From NCBI RefSeq assembly GCF_001695855.1, contig NZ_MBSS01000005.1, forward strand, positions 62,001 through 126,000: a stretch of 64,000 nt of DNA, in the 5' to 3' direction. Below are positions 1 through 10,498 of the stretch, in pieces. Source of the stretch: Ensifer sp. LC163. Lineage in GTDB: Bacteria; Pseudomonadota; Alphaproteobacteria; Rhizobiales; Rhizobiaceae. The position numbers and the translations under genes were made by a program. The notes beneath the pieces are model-generated. The model was not told where the DNA came from. It ran no database searches and worked only from the letters and a program-made list of their open reading frames with translations. Every line of letters begins with the position of its first letter. Within the stretch, counting starts at the first letter, position 1.

Positions 1-1158
1 GGTGAACTCGGCAAGAAGATCTCCGACGTGGTCGCGGCCGACCTCAAGCGCTCGGGGCTGTTTGCGCCGATCGATCGCGGCGCCTTCATCGAAAAGATCA
101 GCAACCCCGACGCCGCTCCGCGGTTCGAGGACTGGAAGGTCATCAACGCCCAGGCGCTCGTCACCGGTCGCGTGACGCAGGAGGCTGACGGCCGATTGAA
201 GGCGGAGTTCCGGCTTTGGGACACGTTTGCGGGCACGCAGATGACCGGCCAGCAGTTCTTCACCCAGCCTGAAAACTGGCGCCGTGTCGCGCATATCATC
301 GCCGATGCGATCTATGAGCGGATCACCGGCGAAAAGGGTTATTTCGATACACGTGTCGTCTATGTCGCCGAAAGCGGCCCGAAGACCGCCCGCAAGCGCC
401 AGCTTGCGATCATGGACCAGGATGGCGCAAATCCCCGCGCGCTCACCAACTCCAACGACCTCGTTCTGACGCCGCGCTTCTCGCCGAACCGTCAGGAAGT
501 CACTTACATGTCGTTCGAAAACAACCAGCCGCGCGTCTACCTGCTGCAGCTGGAAACCGGGCAGCGCGAGGTGGTCGGCAATTTCCCGGGCATGACCTTC
601 TCGCCGCGTTTCTCGCCGGACGGCCAGCGCGTGATCATGAGCCTGCAGCAGGAGGGCAACGCCAACATCTACACGATGGACCTGCGCTCACGCACGACAA
701 CGCGCCTCACCAGCACGGCGGCGATCGATACGGCGCCTTCCTATTCGCCGGACGGTAGCCAGATCGCCTTCGAAAGCGACCGCGGCGGCCGCCAGCAGAT
801 CTACGTTATGGGTGCCGACGGCTCCGGCCAGCGCCGCATTTCCTTCGGCGACGGCTCCTATTCGACGCCGGTCTGGTCTCCGCGTGGCGACCTGATCGCC
901 TTCACCAAGCAATCCGGCGGCAAGTTTTCGATCGGCGTGATGAAGACCGACGGTTCGGGCGAACGCATCCTGACCACGGGCTTCCACAACGAAGGCCCGA
1001 CCTGGGCGCCGAACGGCCGCGTGCTGATGTTCTTCCGCCAGAACGCCGGTGCCGGCGGACCGCAACTCTACTCGATCGACCTCACCGGCTACAACGAGCA
1101 GGCCGTCCCGACGCAGGGCTTTGCCTCGGACCCGGCCTGGTCTCCGCGGCTTGAATAG
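1..1158 (+). CDS. tolB: Tol-Pal system beta-propeller protein TolB (5' end cut by window)
   Basis: Periplasmic TolB, which links the inner-membrane TolQRA motor to Pal and outer-membrane constriction at division. The reading frame is already open at base 1, so the signal peptide and first part of the N-terminal domain lie outside the window. Visible are the end of the N-terminal TolB domain and then repeated WD-like blades marked by the motif F/Y-SPDG or SPRG (for example [31 protein letters not shown]), the usual six-bladed propeller. It ends in WSPRLE. pal and cpoB follow on the same strand, as in most proteobacteria. Identification is secure. Confidence 0.97.
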   Translation, partial: GELGKKISDVVAADLKRSGLFAPIDRGAFIEKISNPDAAPRFEDWKVINAQALVTGRVTQEADGRLKAEFRLWDTFAGTQMTGQQFFTQPENWRRVAHIIADAIYERITGEKGYFDTRVVYVAESGPKTARKRQLAIMDQDGANPRALTNSNDLVLTPRFSPNRQEVTYMSFENNQPRVYLLQLETGQREVVGNFPGMTFSPRFSPDGQRVIMSLQQEGNANIYTMDLRSRTTTRLTSTAAIDTAPSYSPDGSQIAFESDRGGRQQIYVMGADGSGQRRISFGDGSYSTPVWSPRGDLIAFTKQSGGKFSIGVMKTDGSGERILTTGFHNEGPTWAPNGRVLMFFRQNAGAGGPQLYSIDLTGYNEQAVPTQGFASDPAWSPRLE

Positions 1159-1253
1159 CAGGCTCGCCTTTGCGGCGGGGATTGTGGCAGTGACGCCGCT
1201 TTCTCGCCGCAAAGTGCTGGTCTAGCAGGCGCCGCGCTTAAATTATCGATTTG

Positions 1254-1261
1254 TTAACCAT
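1254..1261 (+). promoter_or_regulatory. Possible CtrA half-site TTAACCAT upstream of pal
   Basis: The octamer TTAACCAT sits 80 bases before the pal start. It matches the extended CtrA half-site known from alphaproteobacteria; ctrA itself lies in this window. A second TTAACC follows about 25 bases later (near 1278). Whether CtrA binds here is inference. Confidence 0.4.
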
Positions 1262-1340
1262 AACTGTTGAAAAGCGATTAACCGCTTCCGGTTACAGTCT
1301 GGCAACCGTGAATTCAGACACTTCTCAAGGAGACCGGCGC

Positions 1341-1874
1341 ATGAGCCGAATTGACACCCCGGCCGCAGGCCGCATGCAGACCATCGCTCGCAACCCGGTC
1401 ATGATCGCACTTGTCATGACCCTTGCCATCGCTGGCTGCGCCTCGAAGAAGAACCTTCCGAACAACGCCAACGAGCTCGGTCTCGGCGGCGCTGGTTCCG
1501 CAACGCCGGGTTCGCAGCAGGACTTCACCGTCAATGTCGGCGACCGCATCTTCTTCGACACGGACTCGACCTCGATCCGCGCCGATGCCCAGCAGACGCT
1601 CGACCGCCAGGCTCAGTGGCTTGCCAAGTACCCGAACTACGCCGTCACCGTCGAAGGTCATGCCGACGAACGCGGCACCCGCGAATACAACCTGGCACTC
1701 GGCGCTCGCCGCGCTGCTTCCACCAAGGACTATCTGATCTCGCGCGGCGTTCCTGCCAACCGCCTGAAGACGATCTCCTACGGCAAGGAAAAGCCGGTCG
1801 CCGTTTGCGACGACATCTCGTGCTGGTCGCAGAACCGCCGCGCCGTAACCGTCCTCGGTGGCGCCGGCATGTGA
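1341..1874 (+). CDS. pal: Peptidoglycan-associated lipoprotein Pal
   Basis: Outer-membrane lipoprotein that binds peptidoglycan through an OmpA-like domain and interacts with TolB. The 177-residue protein has a hydrophobic signal segment ending in a lipobox LAIAGC, so Cys33 would be lipidated. The OmpA-family C-terminal domain follows from about residue 70, with the motif VEGHADERGTREYN that carries the peptidoglycan-binding Asp and Arg. The start was chosen at the ATG that has AAGGAG at 1327-1332, eight bases upstream; an earlier in-frame start would add about 30 residues before the signal peptide. A clear terminator follows. Confidence 0.97.
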   Translation: MSRIDTPAAGRMQTIARNPVMIALVMTLAIAGCASKKNLPNNANELGLGGAGSATPGSQQDFTVNVGDRIFFDTDSTSIRADAQQTLDRQAQWLAKYPNYAVTVEGHADERGTREYNLALGARRAASTKDYLISRGVPANRLKTISYGKEKPVAVCDDISCWSQNRRAVTVLGGAGM

Positions 1875-1900
1875 TCTTCCGATCACGCATCGCTAAATTA

Positions 1901-1933
1901 AAAGGGCGGCCTTGTGCCGCCCTTTGCTTTTTT
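1901..1933 (+). terminator. Rho-independent terminator after pal
   Basis: Inverted repeat AAAGGGCGGC / GCCGCCCTTT around a short loop, followed by a run of T after an intervening GC. It would end tolB-pal transcripts before cpoB. Confidence 0.85.
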
Positions 1934-2071
1934 ACCACACTTTGGCCGAACTCCGTTGCTTTTTCAGGGTAATTGGAAAACTGTGCGGCAATCATCCAGA
2001 TGAATCGGCGAGATGTATTGCGGGCCCCGATTCCAGGGTGGGAAAACCGGTATTCGAACAGGACAAATGAA

Positions 2072-3103
2072 ATGAAGAAATTTGTCGTGGCTGGACTGCT
2101 TGGTCTCGCGGCCCTTTCGGGCTTTGGCCAGACAGTAAACGCCATGCCGCTTTCCGGGCTTTCGGCCCGAACGACAAACGCCGACACGGCAGGCTCGCAC
2201 AGTCTTCCCGTCGTGAAGGTACAGGCCTCCGAGACCACACGGGTCGGGCAACTTGAAGAACAGATCCGCTCGCTCAACGGGCGTATCGAAGAAATGAGCT
2301 TCCAGCTTCTGCAGATGCAGGAGCAGATCCGGAAGTTCCAGGAGGACAACGAGTTCCGCTTCCAGGATCTGGAAAGCGGCAAGGCCTCCCCCAAGAAGAG
2401 CGGCGCACTGCAGACGCCGAAGTCCAGCGATCAGGCGTCCGTCACCCCGGGGGTGACGGATAGCCAGACGATGGCGCCTGTCGATCCCGGCACCGGCATG
2501 GCCGCATCGGGCACCAATCAGGGCGCACCCGGTGCCGCACCTCCGACGACGCTCGGACAGATTGTCTTTGACGAGAGCGGCAATCCCATTTCGACCACGA
2601 CTGACGCACAGCCGGGCGCCAATGCCACGCCTCCCGGTGTCGATACCGGCGTGGCACTTCCGGGCAACAGTGGCGGGCTCAACGCCAACCCGGATAGCGA
2701 GCAGCAGACGGCAGCGCTCGACAACCCCGGCGACCTCTATCAGTCGGCCTATGGCCACGTGCTTTCCGGCGACTACAGCACCGCCGAGCAGGAATTCCGC
2801 GACTATCTCGACGTGTTCCCGCAGGGCGAAAAGGCAGCCGATGCCAGCTTCTGGATGGGCGAGGCGCAGTATTCGCAGGGCAAATACAGCGAAGCCGCCA
2901 AGACGTTCCTGAATGCGCACCAGGCGCACGCCAAGTCGCCGAAGGCTCCGGAGATGCTTTTGAAACTCGGCATGTCGCTCGGCGCACTCGACAACAAGGA
3001 AACCGCCTGCGCCACCTTGCGCGAGGTGAACAAGCGCTACCCGAAGGCCTCACCGGCCGTGCGCGCAAAGGTGACGAGCGAGCAAAGCCGCTTTGGCTGC
3101 TGA
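2072..3103 (+). CDS. cpoB: Cell division coordinator CpoB (YbgF)
   Basis: Periplasmic TPR protein that couples Tol-Pal action with peptidoglycan synthesis during division. The 343-residue protein starts with a signal peptide (MKKFVVAGLLGLAALSGFG), followed by a coiled-coil segment at about residues 55-95 (LEEQIRSLNGRIEEMSFQL), a low-complexity Pro/Gly/Thr-rich linker and C-terminal tetratricopeptide repeats from about residue 215 (YGHVLSGDYSTAEQEF, GEAQYSQGKYSEAAKTF). The ATG at 2072 was chosen because it places the signal peptide at the N-terminus. The last 11 bases overlap tilS. Confidence 0.93.
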   Translation: MKKFVVAGLLGLAALSGFGQTVNAMPLSGLSARTTNADTAGSHSLPVVKVQASETTRVGQLEEQIRSLNGRIEEMSFQLLQMQEQIRKFQEDNEFRFQDLESGKASPKKSGALQTPKSSDQASVTPGVTDSQTMAPVDPGTGMAASGTNQGAPGAAPPTTLGQIVFDESGNPISTTTDAQPGANATPPGVDTGVALPGNSGGLNANPDSEQQTAALDNPGDLYQSAYGHVLSGDYSTAEQEFRDYLDVFPQGEKAADASFWMGEAQYSQGKYSEAAKTFLNAHQAHAKSPKAPEMLLKLGMSLGALDNKETACATLREVNKRYPKASPAVRAKVTSEQSRFGC

Positions 3104-4433
3104 GACGCAAGTCAACCTGGCCGTTCTCGAAACGGCGAAACGATTTCTTTCATCCTTCAATCGGCCGGCCCGATTGCTCGTAGCCGTCTCCGGCGGCAGC
3201 GATTCCAAAGGACTGCTTCTCGCCCTAAACAGGATGATCGAGGCAACCGGCAATGCCGACCTTTCCCTTGCTGCCTGCACGGTCGATCATGCCCTGAGGC
3301 CCGGCTCGGCCGACGAAGCGGAGGCCGTGGCCGGCTTCTGCGCCAGCCTTGGCATCGCGCATGTCACCAAACGCTGGGATGGCCCAAAACCCTCCGCCGG
3401 AATTCAGGCCGCCGCGCGCGAAAAGCGCTATCAGCTGCTGGCGAGCGCTGTCGATGATCTTGGCGCCACTTGCATCGTCACCGGACATACGCTCGACGAC
3501 CAGCGCGAGACGATCCTGATGCGGTCCGAGCGCGGGCAGGGACCCGGCGGCGCAGGAATGGCCGACGAAACGCTCTACGACAGACGCTTCTGGGTGTTGC
3601 GCCCGTTCCTCGGCCTGCGTCGCGCCGACATCCGGGCATTTCTTACCGCCGAGGGCGTCGGCTGGTTCGACGATCCGAGCAACGTCAATATGCGTTTCGA
3701 GCGGGTGCGAACCCGCGAGCGCCTCGCTGACGCAGATGACGAAGCGGTTGCCACATGGGACGCGGCTTTCCGGGCCCGCTCATCGGTGAGGGCGGCCGCC
3801 TGGCTCGAGCTTCACGCTCGCGTTCACGAAAGCTTGGTCGTAAGCGTTGCCGATGCTGCTGTCGCCGGATGTGTCGACGCCGACTGCCGGCGCGCACTTC
3901 TGGCGATGGCGACTGTCGTCGGCGGTCGGACGCATCCCTTGGCCGCGGACACGGTCACGCGACTGGTGGCGTTCCTTGAGCGGGGCGAGCCGGGGCGGCT
4001 GACCGCTGGGCGGGTGGTGTTCGATAGGCGCGCGACCGGCCTTTACCTCTATCGCGAGGCACGCGATCTGCCGCTTCTGGTGCTGAGGCCCGGCGCGACC
4101 GGTATCTGGGATGGCCGCTTTACGGTTGGAAATGTCGGAAATGGCATGGTGCAGATAAGCGCTGCTGGCGATGGCGGCCTGCAACAGGAGAGACTTATTG
4201 CCGCAGGACTGCCACCGGGCGTTGCCAAGCGGGCGTCGTTTTCCGCGCCTCATGTTGTATCCACTGACGACAATTGCATCGCGGAAGCCCACATTGAGCC
4301 TCGCATTGGCCCCTACGACACCTTTTTGCCAGGTTTCGACCTGATCATGGCAGACATGATTGCCGGATTGTTCGGGCGTCAGCCCTATGTTCGGTCGCCG
4401 GTTCACGATCTGTTGACAGAAATGGAACGGTAG
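3093..4433 (+). CDS. tilS: tRNA(Ile)-lysidine synthase TilS
   Basis: ATP-dependent ligase that attaches lysine to C34 of the CAU anticodon of tRNA-Ile2, changing its decoding to AUA. The N-type PP-loop SGGSDS lies at residues 33-38 and the adjacent motif GHTLDDQRETILMR is typical of the family. Length (446 residues) fits the long proteobacterial form with an extra C-terminal region. The start appears to be TTG, overlapping the end of cpoB by 11 bases; the next in-frame Met comes after the PP-loop, so it cannot be the start. The overlap suggests translational coupling with cpoB. Confidence 0.9.
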   Translation: MAAETQVNLAVLETAKRFLSSFNRPARLLVAVSGGSDSKGLLLALNRMIEATGNADLSLAACTVDHALRPGSADEAEAVAGFCASLGIAHVTKRWDGPKPSAGIQAAAREKRYQLLASAVDDLGATCIVTGHTLDDQRETILMRSERGQGPGGAGMADETLYDRRFWVLRPFLGLRRADIRAFLTAEGVGWFDDPSNVNMRFERVRTRERLADADDEAVATWDAAFRARSSVRAAAWLELHARVHESLVVSVADAAVAGCVDADCRRALLAMATVVGGRTHPLAADTVTRLVAFLERGEPGRLTAGRVVFDRRATGLYLYREARDLPLLVLRPGATGIWDGRFTVGNVGNGMVQISAAGDGGLQQERLIAAGLPPGVAKRASFSAPHVVSTDDNCIAEAHIEPRIGPYDTFLPGFDLIMADMIAGLFGRQPYVRSPVHDLLTEMER

Positions 4434-4445
4434 TTGGCGGTTTGC

Positions 4446-4477
4446 CTTGGCAAGGCGCCGCCAGAACCCTATGTTAG
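4446..4477 (+). promoter_or_regulatory. RpoH-type heat-shock promoter of ftsH
   Basis: CTTGGC at 4446-4451, 16 bases, then CCTATGTTAG at 4468-4477. This fits the alphaproteobacterial RpoH consensus CTTGAA-N16/17-CYTATNTNNG, the -10 part matching at every fixed position and the -35 part at four of six. The predicted transcript would start about 50 bases before the ftsH ATG. ftsH is a classic heat-shock gene and rpoH is in this window. Confidence 0.65.
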
Positions 4478-4533
4478 GGGCAAGAAAGCGGCCCGGCGAA
4501 ATGTGCGGGTTGTGACAGGTTCCGGGGAGTTCG

Positions 4534-6477
<1,944 letters not shown>

Positions 6478-6505
6478 CGGCTTTGGTTCAGGCGCTTATC
6501 TCAAG

Positions 6506-6538
6506 AGCCGCCGCGCCGGAGGGTGCGGCGGCTTTTTG
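6506..6538 (+). terminator. Rho-independent terminator after ftsH
   Basis: Stem AGCCGCCGC / GCGGCGGCT with a short loop followed by TTTTT. Confidence 0.9.
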
Positions 6539-6791
6539 TTGCCCCGCACCGAATTGCACTTGGTAACGCGATGTAATGATTTCTGATGCTATCGTCGCTG
6601 CCGTTTGCATTGGTTTTGTGTCAAAGAAGAATCGAAATGCTCTCAGCCTTTGCTTCGGTGTCGAAGTGATGGGCGAGCAACGGCAACAGCCGGAATGATA
6701 TGAGGTCTGGTCGATGAAACCCAGTCGCGGCGCGCGCAGACAGGTGAAGCAGGCAAAGCCGGCATTGACCCAGCAGAACGATGGAGTTCTT
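6539..6791. other. Non-coding stretch between ftsH and glmM
   Basis: About 250 bases with no convincing gene. The frame of glmM stays open for 26 codons upstream of its start, but the conserved protein begins at 6792. The stretch presumably carries the glmM promoter; I see no clear operator. Confidence 0.5.
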
Positions 6792-8144
6792 ATGAAGCGC
6801 AAGTATTTCGGCACGGACGGTATCCGCGGTCAGTCCAACATTTTTCCGATGACGCCGGATCTCGCCATGCGGGTCGGCATCGCCGTTGGCACGATCTTCC
6901 GAAATGGCGCCCACCGCCACCGGGTGGTGATCGGCAAGGACACGCGTCTTTCCGGCTATATGCTTGAAAACGCCATGGTCGCCGGCTTCACTGCGGCAGG
7001 TCTCGACGTGTTTCTGCTCGGACCGATCCCGACGCCCGGCGTTGCCATGCTGACGCGCTCGCTACGCGCGGATATCGGCGTGATGATCTCGGCGTCACAC
7101 AATCCGTTCCAGGACAATGGCATCAAGCTGTTCGGCCCTGACGGCTACAAGCTCTCCGACGATATCGAAGCCAAGATCGAAGCGCTGCTCGACCAGGATC
7201 TGTCGGGACAGCTCGCGAAGGCCGAAGACATCGGCCGCGCCAAGCGCGTCGACGGCGACATTTATCGTTATCTCGAACATGCCAAGCGCACTCTGCCGCG
7301 CGACGTCACCCTTCAGGGCCTGCGCATCGCCATCGATTGCGCCAACGGCGCCGCCTACAAGGTGGCACCCCAGGCGCTGTGGGAACTCGGCGCCGAAGTG
7401 GTGACGATCGGCACAGAGCCGAACGGGGTGAACATCAACCTCGATTGCGGCTCGACCCACCCGGCAGCGCTTTCCAGAAAAGTGCATGAGGTGCGTGCCG
7501 ATATCGGCATCGCGCTCGACGGTGACGCCGACCGGGTTCTGATCGTTGACGAAAACGGAACGGTCATCGACGGCGACCAGCTGATGGCTGTGATCGCCGA
7601 CAGCTGGGCCGAGGACGGCACGCTGCGCGGCGGCGCGATTGCGGCGACGGTCATGTCCAATCTGGGCCTGGAGCGTTACCTCAAGGGTCGTGGCATCGAC
7701 CTGCATCGCACAAAGGTCGGCGACCGCTATGTCGTCGAGCAGATGCGCCAGGAGGGGTTGAATGTCGGTGGTGAGCAGTCCGGCCACATCGTGCTGTCGG
7801 ACTTCGGCACGACCGGTGACGGTCTCGTGGCCGCGCTGCAGATCCTTGCGGTGGTCAAGCGCCTCGGCAAGCCGGTGAGCGAGGTTTGCCATCGCTTCGA
7901 GCCGGTGCCGCAGGTGCTGAAGAACGTGCGGGTTTCGGCCGGTAAGCCGCTCGAGGACGCAACCGTGCGGCAGGCGATCGCCGATGCCGAAGCCGAGCTT
8001 GCCAAGTCCGGCCGCCTGCTGATCCGTCCGTCAGGGACGGAGCCGCTGATCCGGGTGATGGCCGAAGGCGATGACCGCAGCCAGGTCGAGCGGATCGTCG
8101 ACGGGCTGATCAATGTCATCGGCAGCGCGCGCAACGCTGCCTAA
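6792..8144 (+). CDS. glmM: Phosphoglucosamine mutase GlmM
   Basis: Converts glucosamine-6-phosphate to glucosamine-1-phosphate for UDP-GlcNAc, hence peptidoglycan and LPS. The 450-residue length is exactly typical. Start [13 protein letters not shown] is the family N-terminus, with GGAG at 6783. The active-site phosphoserine motif [12 protein letters not shown] places the catalytic serine at Ser102, the metal loop DGDADR is present, and the C-terminal phosphate-binding motif [12 protein letters not shown] is intact. The stop codon lies at the edge of a palindromic repeat. Confidence 0.98.
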   Translation: MKRKYFGTDGIRGQSNIFPMTPDLAMRVGIAVGTIFRNGAHRHRVVIGKDTRLSGYMLENAMVAGFTAAGLDVFLLGPIPTPGVAMLTRSLRADIGVMISASHNPFQDNGIKLFGPDGYKLSDDIEAKIEALLDQDLSGQLAKAEDIGRAKRVDGDIYRYLEHAKRTLPRDVTLQGLRIAIDCANGAAYKVAPQALWELGAEVVTIGTEPNGVNINLDCGSTHPAALSRKVHEVRADIGIALDGDADRVLIVDENGTVIDGDQLMAVIADSWAEDGTLRGGAIAATVMSNLGLERYLKGRGIDLHRTKVGDRYVVEQMRQEGLNVGGEQSGHIVLSDFGTTGDGLVAALQILAVVKRLGKPVSEVCHRFEPVPQVLKNVRVSAGKPLEDATVRQAIADAEAELAKSGRLLIRPSGTEPLIRVMAEGDDRSQVERIVDGLINVIGSARNAA

Positions 8145-8243
8145 AGCTTTCCAGGAAAAGTGCGCAGCGGTTTTCCGTCAGGAAATGCGTAAAACAAAGA
8201 GATAGAGCGTTTCTGCGATTCCATCTAAACCGGAAACGCTCTG
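8143..8243 (+). repeat. Palindromic repeat family A, copy 1
   Basis: Contains the family A core AAAAGTGCGCAGCGGTTTT flanked by inverted arms (TTTCC / GGAAA), followed by a second hairpin AGAGCGTTTC / GAAACGCTCT at 8204-8242. It is almost identical to the inverted copy at 62188-62258 and related to copies at 13443, 22867 and 30713. It begins at the glmM stop codon. Confidence 0.8.
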
Positions 8244-8371
8244 AAAGCACACATCCGGCAGTTTCCTCCAGGGCTGGTGAGATTCACCGGCCTTTTCTTT
8301 GTCCGCCAAAGAACAACATGCAACAGCTTGGAGTATTAACGTTCGTTAATGCACACGGTAAACTTTTGTAG

Positions 8372-8386
8372 TTAATCGGAGCTTAA
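8372..8386 (+). promoter_or_regulatory. Putative CtrA binding box (TTAA-N7-TTAA)
   Basis: Exact TTAA-N7-TTAA about 90 bases before the first Omp25-like gene. A near match with a six-base gap lies at 8336-8349. The same box type precedes the second porin-like gene. CtrA binding is inference. Confidence 0.55.
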
Positions 8387-8473
8387 CCTTTCCCCCTCAT
8401 TATCCATAGCCAACGTCAGGATTTGGACGCCATTTTCATGGTGCGCCAAGCAACGAATGTATTGGAGTGGGCC

Positions 8474-9310
8474 ATGAAGAGAATTTTGAGTGGCGTTGTT
8501 GCAGTCTTGCTCAGCGGCACAGCAGCTTTTGCTGCCGACATTTACCAACCCCCCGTGGAAGCACCGATCGTCGAGCAGCCGGCTGAAGTGATCCAGACCA
8601 GCGGCTGGTATTTGCGTGGCGACGTCGGTTATGCCTGGAACAAACTGCGGGGTGCGCATTTCTACCAGGGGGGGCCGAGCGGCTCCATAACCGACTTCGA
8701 ATCGGCCGATATCGATGACTCCTGGGTGATTGGCGGCGGTGTCGGTTACCAGTTCAACAACTACCTGCGCACCGACGTCACGCTCGACTACTGGGGCGAC
8801 GGCGACTTTACCGGCTCGACCTTAGGCGAATGCGGCAGCTTCCCGGGCGAGCCCTGCAGGTCGCGCGATGTAAGCTCGGTTTCCGCCTGGAGCCTGATGG
8901 CCAACGCCTATGTCGACATCGGCACCTACGGCGCCTTCACCCCTTATGTCGGCGCCGGTATCGGTGCCACGCACGTCAAGTGGGGCAAGCTGCGCAACAC
9001 CAGCTGCGTAATCGGGGACCCCAGCAGATGCGACCCGACGACGGAGCACGATGGCGAGAGCAAGTGGCGCTTTACCTACGCGCTCATGGCCGGTACTGCC
9101 ATCGACCTGACCTGCAATCTCAAGGCAGATGTCGGCTACCGCTTCCGCCAGGTCGATGATGGCAACATGTTCGGCTACGCCAACGGTGGCGGTCCGGGTT
9201 CCGACGAGGGCTTCTACATCCATGAGGCGCGCGCCGGTCTGCGTTACTCCTTCGGCAATGTCTGCGAAGTTCCTTACGAACCGCCGCCGGAGCCGATCGT
9301 CTACAAGTAA
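8474..9310 (+). CDS. Omp25/RopB-like outer membrane beta-barrel protein
   Basis: Small eight-stranded outer membrane barrel of the Brucella Omp25/Omp31 and Rhizobium RopB type. The 278-residue protein starts with a signal peptide (MKRILSGVVAVLLSGTAAFA, cleaved before ADIYQ), then a proline-rich linker, then alternating amphipathic strands with WYLRGDVGYAWNK, GGGVGYQFNNYLRTDVTLDYWG and a C-terminal strand ending before a short Pro-rich tail. GGAG lies at 8464-8467. Its neighbour at 9501 is a paralogue in the same orientation. Such proteins stabilise the rhizobial outer membrane; the exact role of this one is not visible. Confidence 0.85.
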   Translation: MKRILSGVVAVLLSGTAAFAADIYQPPVEAPIVEQPAEVIQTSGWYLRGDVGYAWNKLRGAHFYQGGPSGSITDFESADIDDSWVIGGGVGYQFNNYLRTDVTLDYWGDGDFTGSTLGECGSFPGEPCRSRDVSSVSAWSLMANAYVDIGTYGAFTPYVGAGIGATHVKWGKLRNTSCVIGDPSRCDPTTEHDGESKWRFTYALMAGTAIDLTCNLKADVGYRFRQVDDGNMFGYANGGGPGSDEGFYIHEARAGLRYSFGNVCEVPYEPPPEPIVYK

Positions 9311-9331
9311 GCGACGCAATACCGAAAATCG

Positions 9332-9357
9332 CAAAGGCCGCCCTTGGGCGGTCTTTG
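9332..9357 (+). terminator. Terminator after first Omp25-like gene
   Basis: Inverted repeat AAAGGCCGCCC / GGGCGGTCTTT with a two-base loop, followed by a T-rich stretch. Confidence 0.8.
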
Positions 9358-9398
9358 TCGTCTTGCCCAAAGCTTTGCGCAACTCCTAACGGGCATGG

Positions 9399-9413
9399 TT
9401 AACCGGGAGTTAA
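9399..9413 (+). promoter_or_regulatory. Putative CtrA binding box (TTAA-N7-TTAA)
   Basis: Exact TTAA-N7-TTAA with inverted symmetry (GGTTAACC and GTTAACC), about 90 bases before the second Omp25-like gene. A further GTTAAC half-site follows at 9428-9433. It matches the placement seen in front of the first paralogue. Confidence 0.55.
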
Positions 9414-9500
9414 CCTCCGTCTGCAATAGTTAACGCCGAACAAAGCAGCCGGTGGGTGCAGCCCGTCCGGAGACGGTAATTGCAGCGAAAGGGCATGGGC

Positions 9501-10334
9501 ATGGAATGGCGAAACGGGATCTGCGGAGCCGCGTTCATCGGTCTGTTCCTCTCAGGTCCTGCGCTTGCCGCAGACGAGGCGCTGATCGACGCCCCCGAAA
9601 TCACGATTGCCCGGGAAGCAACCGGCAGCAGCGGCCTCTATCTGCGTGGTGACATCGGTTACGGCGGCTGGCGCGACGAGGGCGATCCCTCCTACCGCAC
9701 CTTCGACGCGGGAACCGGCAGCTACAGCAATATTCCCTTCGACGGTGCACGCTTCGGCAAGCCGCTTTCGGGCACGATCGGCCTCGGCTACCAGATCACC
9801 GACACCTTCCGCGCTGACCTCACGGCCGATTATTTCGAGGGTCGCTTCGACGGCTCGTCGCTTGGCGCCAACCCCTGCGCCGGGCAGGGGGCGGGCACGT
9901 CCTGCGCCTTTTCCACGACGGCAGATTTTTCCGCGCTGGGCCTGATGGCGAACGCCTATGTCGACTTCGGAACCCTGGCCGGCTTCACGCCCTATCTCGG
10001 CGCCGGTATCGGCGCGACCAATCTGCGCTGGAATACAGCATTTGCGAGCGAGAGTTGCGTTGCTGGTGGCGGCGCCTGCGCCGGTGCTCCGGCCACAACC
10101 TCATTTGACGGTCGCGACAGCTGGCGCTTCACCTATGCGCTGATGGCCGGCGTCTCCTACGATCTGAGCGATCGCCTGAAGCTCGATGTCGGCTACCGCT
10201 ATTCGCATATCGGCGACGGCGAGATGTTCGGCTTCGGCGCCGAGGCGCTTGCCGGGGCGAGCGGCGCAAAAGGCTTCGACGACGGTCTTTCCCGTCACGA
10301 GATCAGAGCGGGCCTGCGGTTCTCGTTCTGGTAA
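9501..10334 (+). CDS. Omp25/RopB-like outer membrane beta-barrel protein, paralogue
   Basis: Second barrel protein of the same family (277 residues). Signal peptide MEWRNGICGAAFIGLFLSG with cleavage after ALA, then GLYLRGDIGYGGWRDEG, a cysteine-containing surface loop, and the shared signature LMANAYVDFGTLAGFTPYLGAGIGATN that is nearly the same as in the upstream paralogue. It ends in a terminal aromatic residue (RFSFW), the classic outer-membrane insertion signal, unlike its neighbour. Start 9501 was preferred over 9495 and a TTG at 9480 because AAAGG at 9488 is well spaced from it. Confidence 0.85.
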   Translation: MEWRNGICGAAFIGLFLSGPALAADEALIDAPEITIAREATGSSGLYLRGDIGYGGWRDEGDPSYRTFDAGTGSYSNIPFDGARFGKPLSGTIGLGYQITDTFRADLTADYFEGRFDGSSLGANPCAGQGAGTSCAFSTTADFSALGLMANAYVDFGTLAGFTPYLGAGIGATNLRWNTAFASESCVAGGGACAGAPATTSFDGRDSWRFTYALMAGVSYDLSDRLKLDVGYRYSHIGDGEMFGFGAEALAGASGAKGFDDGLSRHEIRAGLRFSFW

Positions 10335-10449
10335 CAATCGGTCGGCGGGTATGGTTCTGCCTTTGCTGATCTTGCCCCCGGCGCCATAAATTTTCTCGAT
10401 TGCGACACAAGTCGCTTGACTTCCTTCCGGACCCGCAATATTTCCGACG

Positions 10450-10498
10450 GCGGGACACCCTTCCCCAACGAAGGGCTATCTATCTGGAAGGATAGCAC
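10450..10498 (+). promoter_or_regulatory. serC-type RNA leader (two hairpins at the ribosome binding site)
   Basis: Directly before serC are two adjacent hairpins: CCCTTC / GAAGGG (10458-10475) and CTATC / GATAG (10476-10495). The loop and 3' arm of the second contain the Shine-Dalgarno GGAAGGA, so pairing would mask it. Position and layout fit the published serC RNA motif of alphaproteobacteria, a cis-regulatory candidate found upstream of serC. I am assigning it from memory of that motif, not from a covariance search. Confidence 0.6.
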
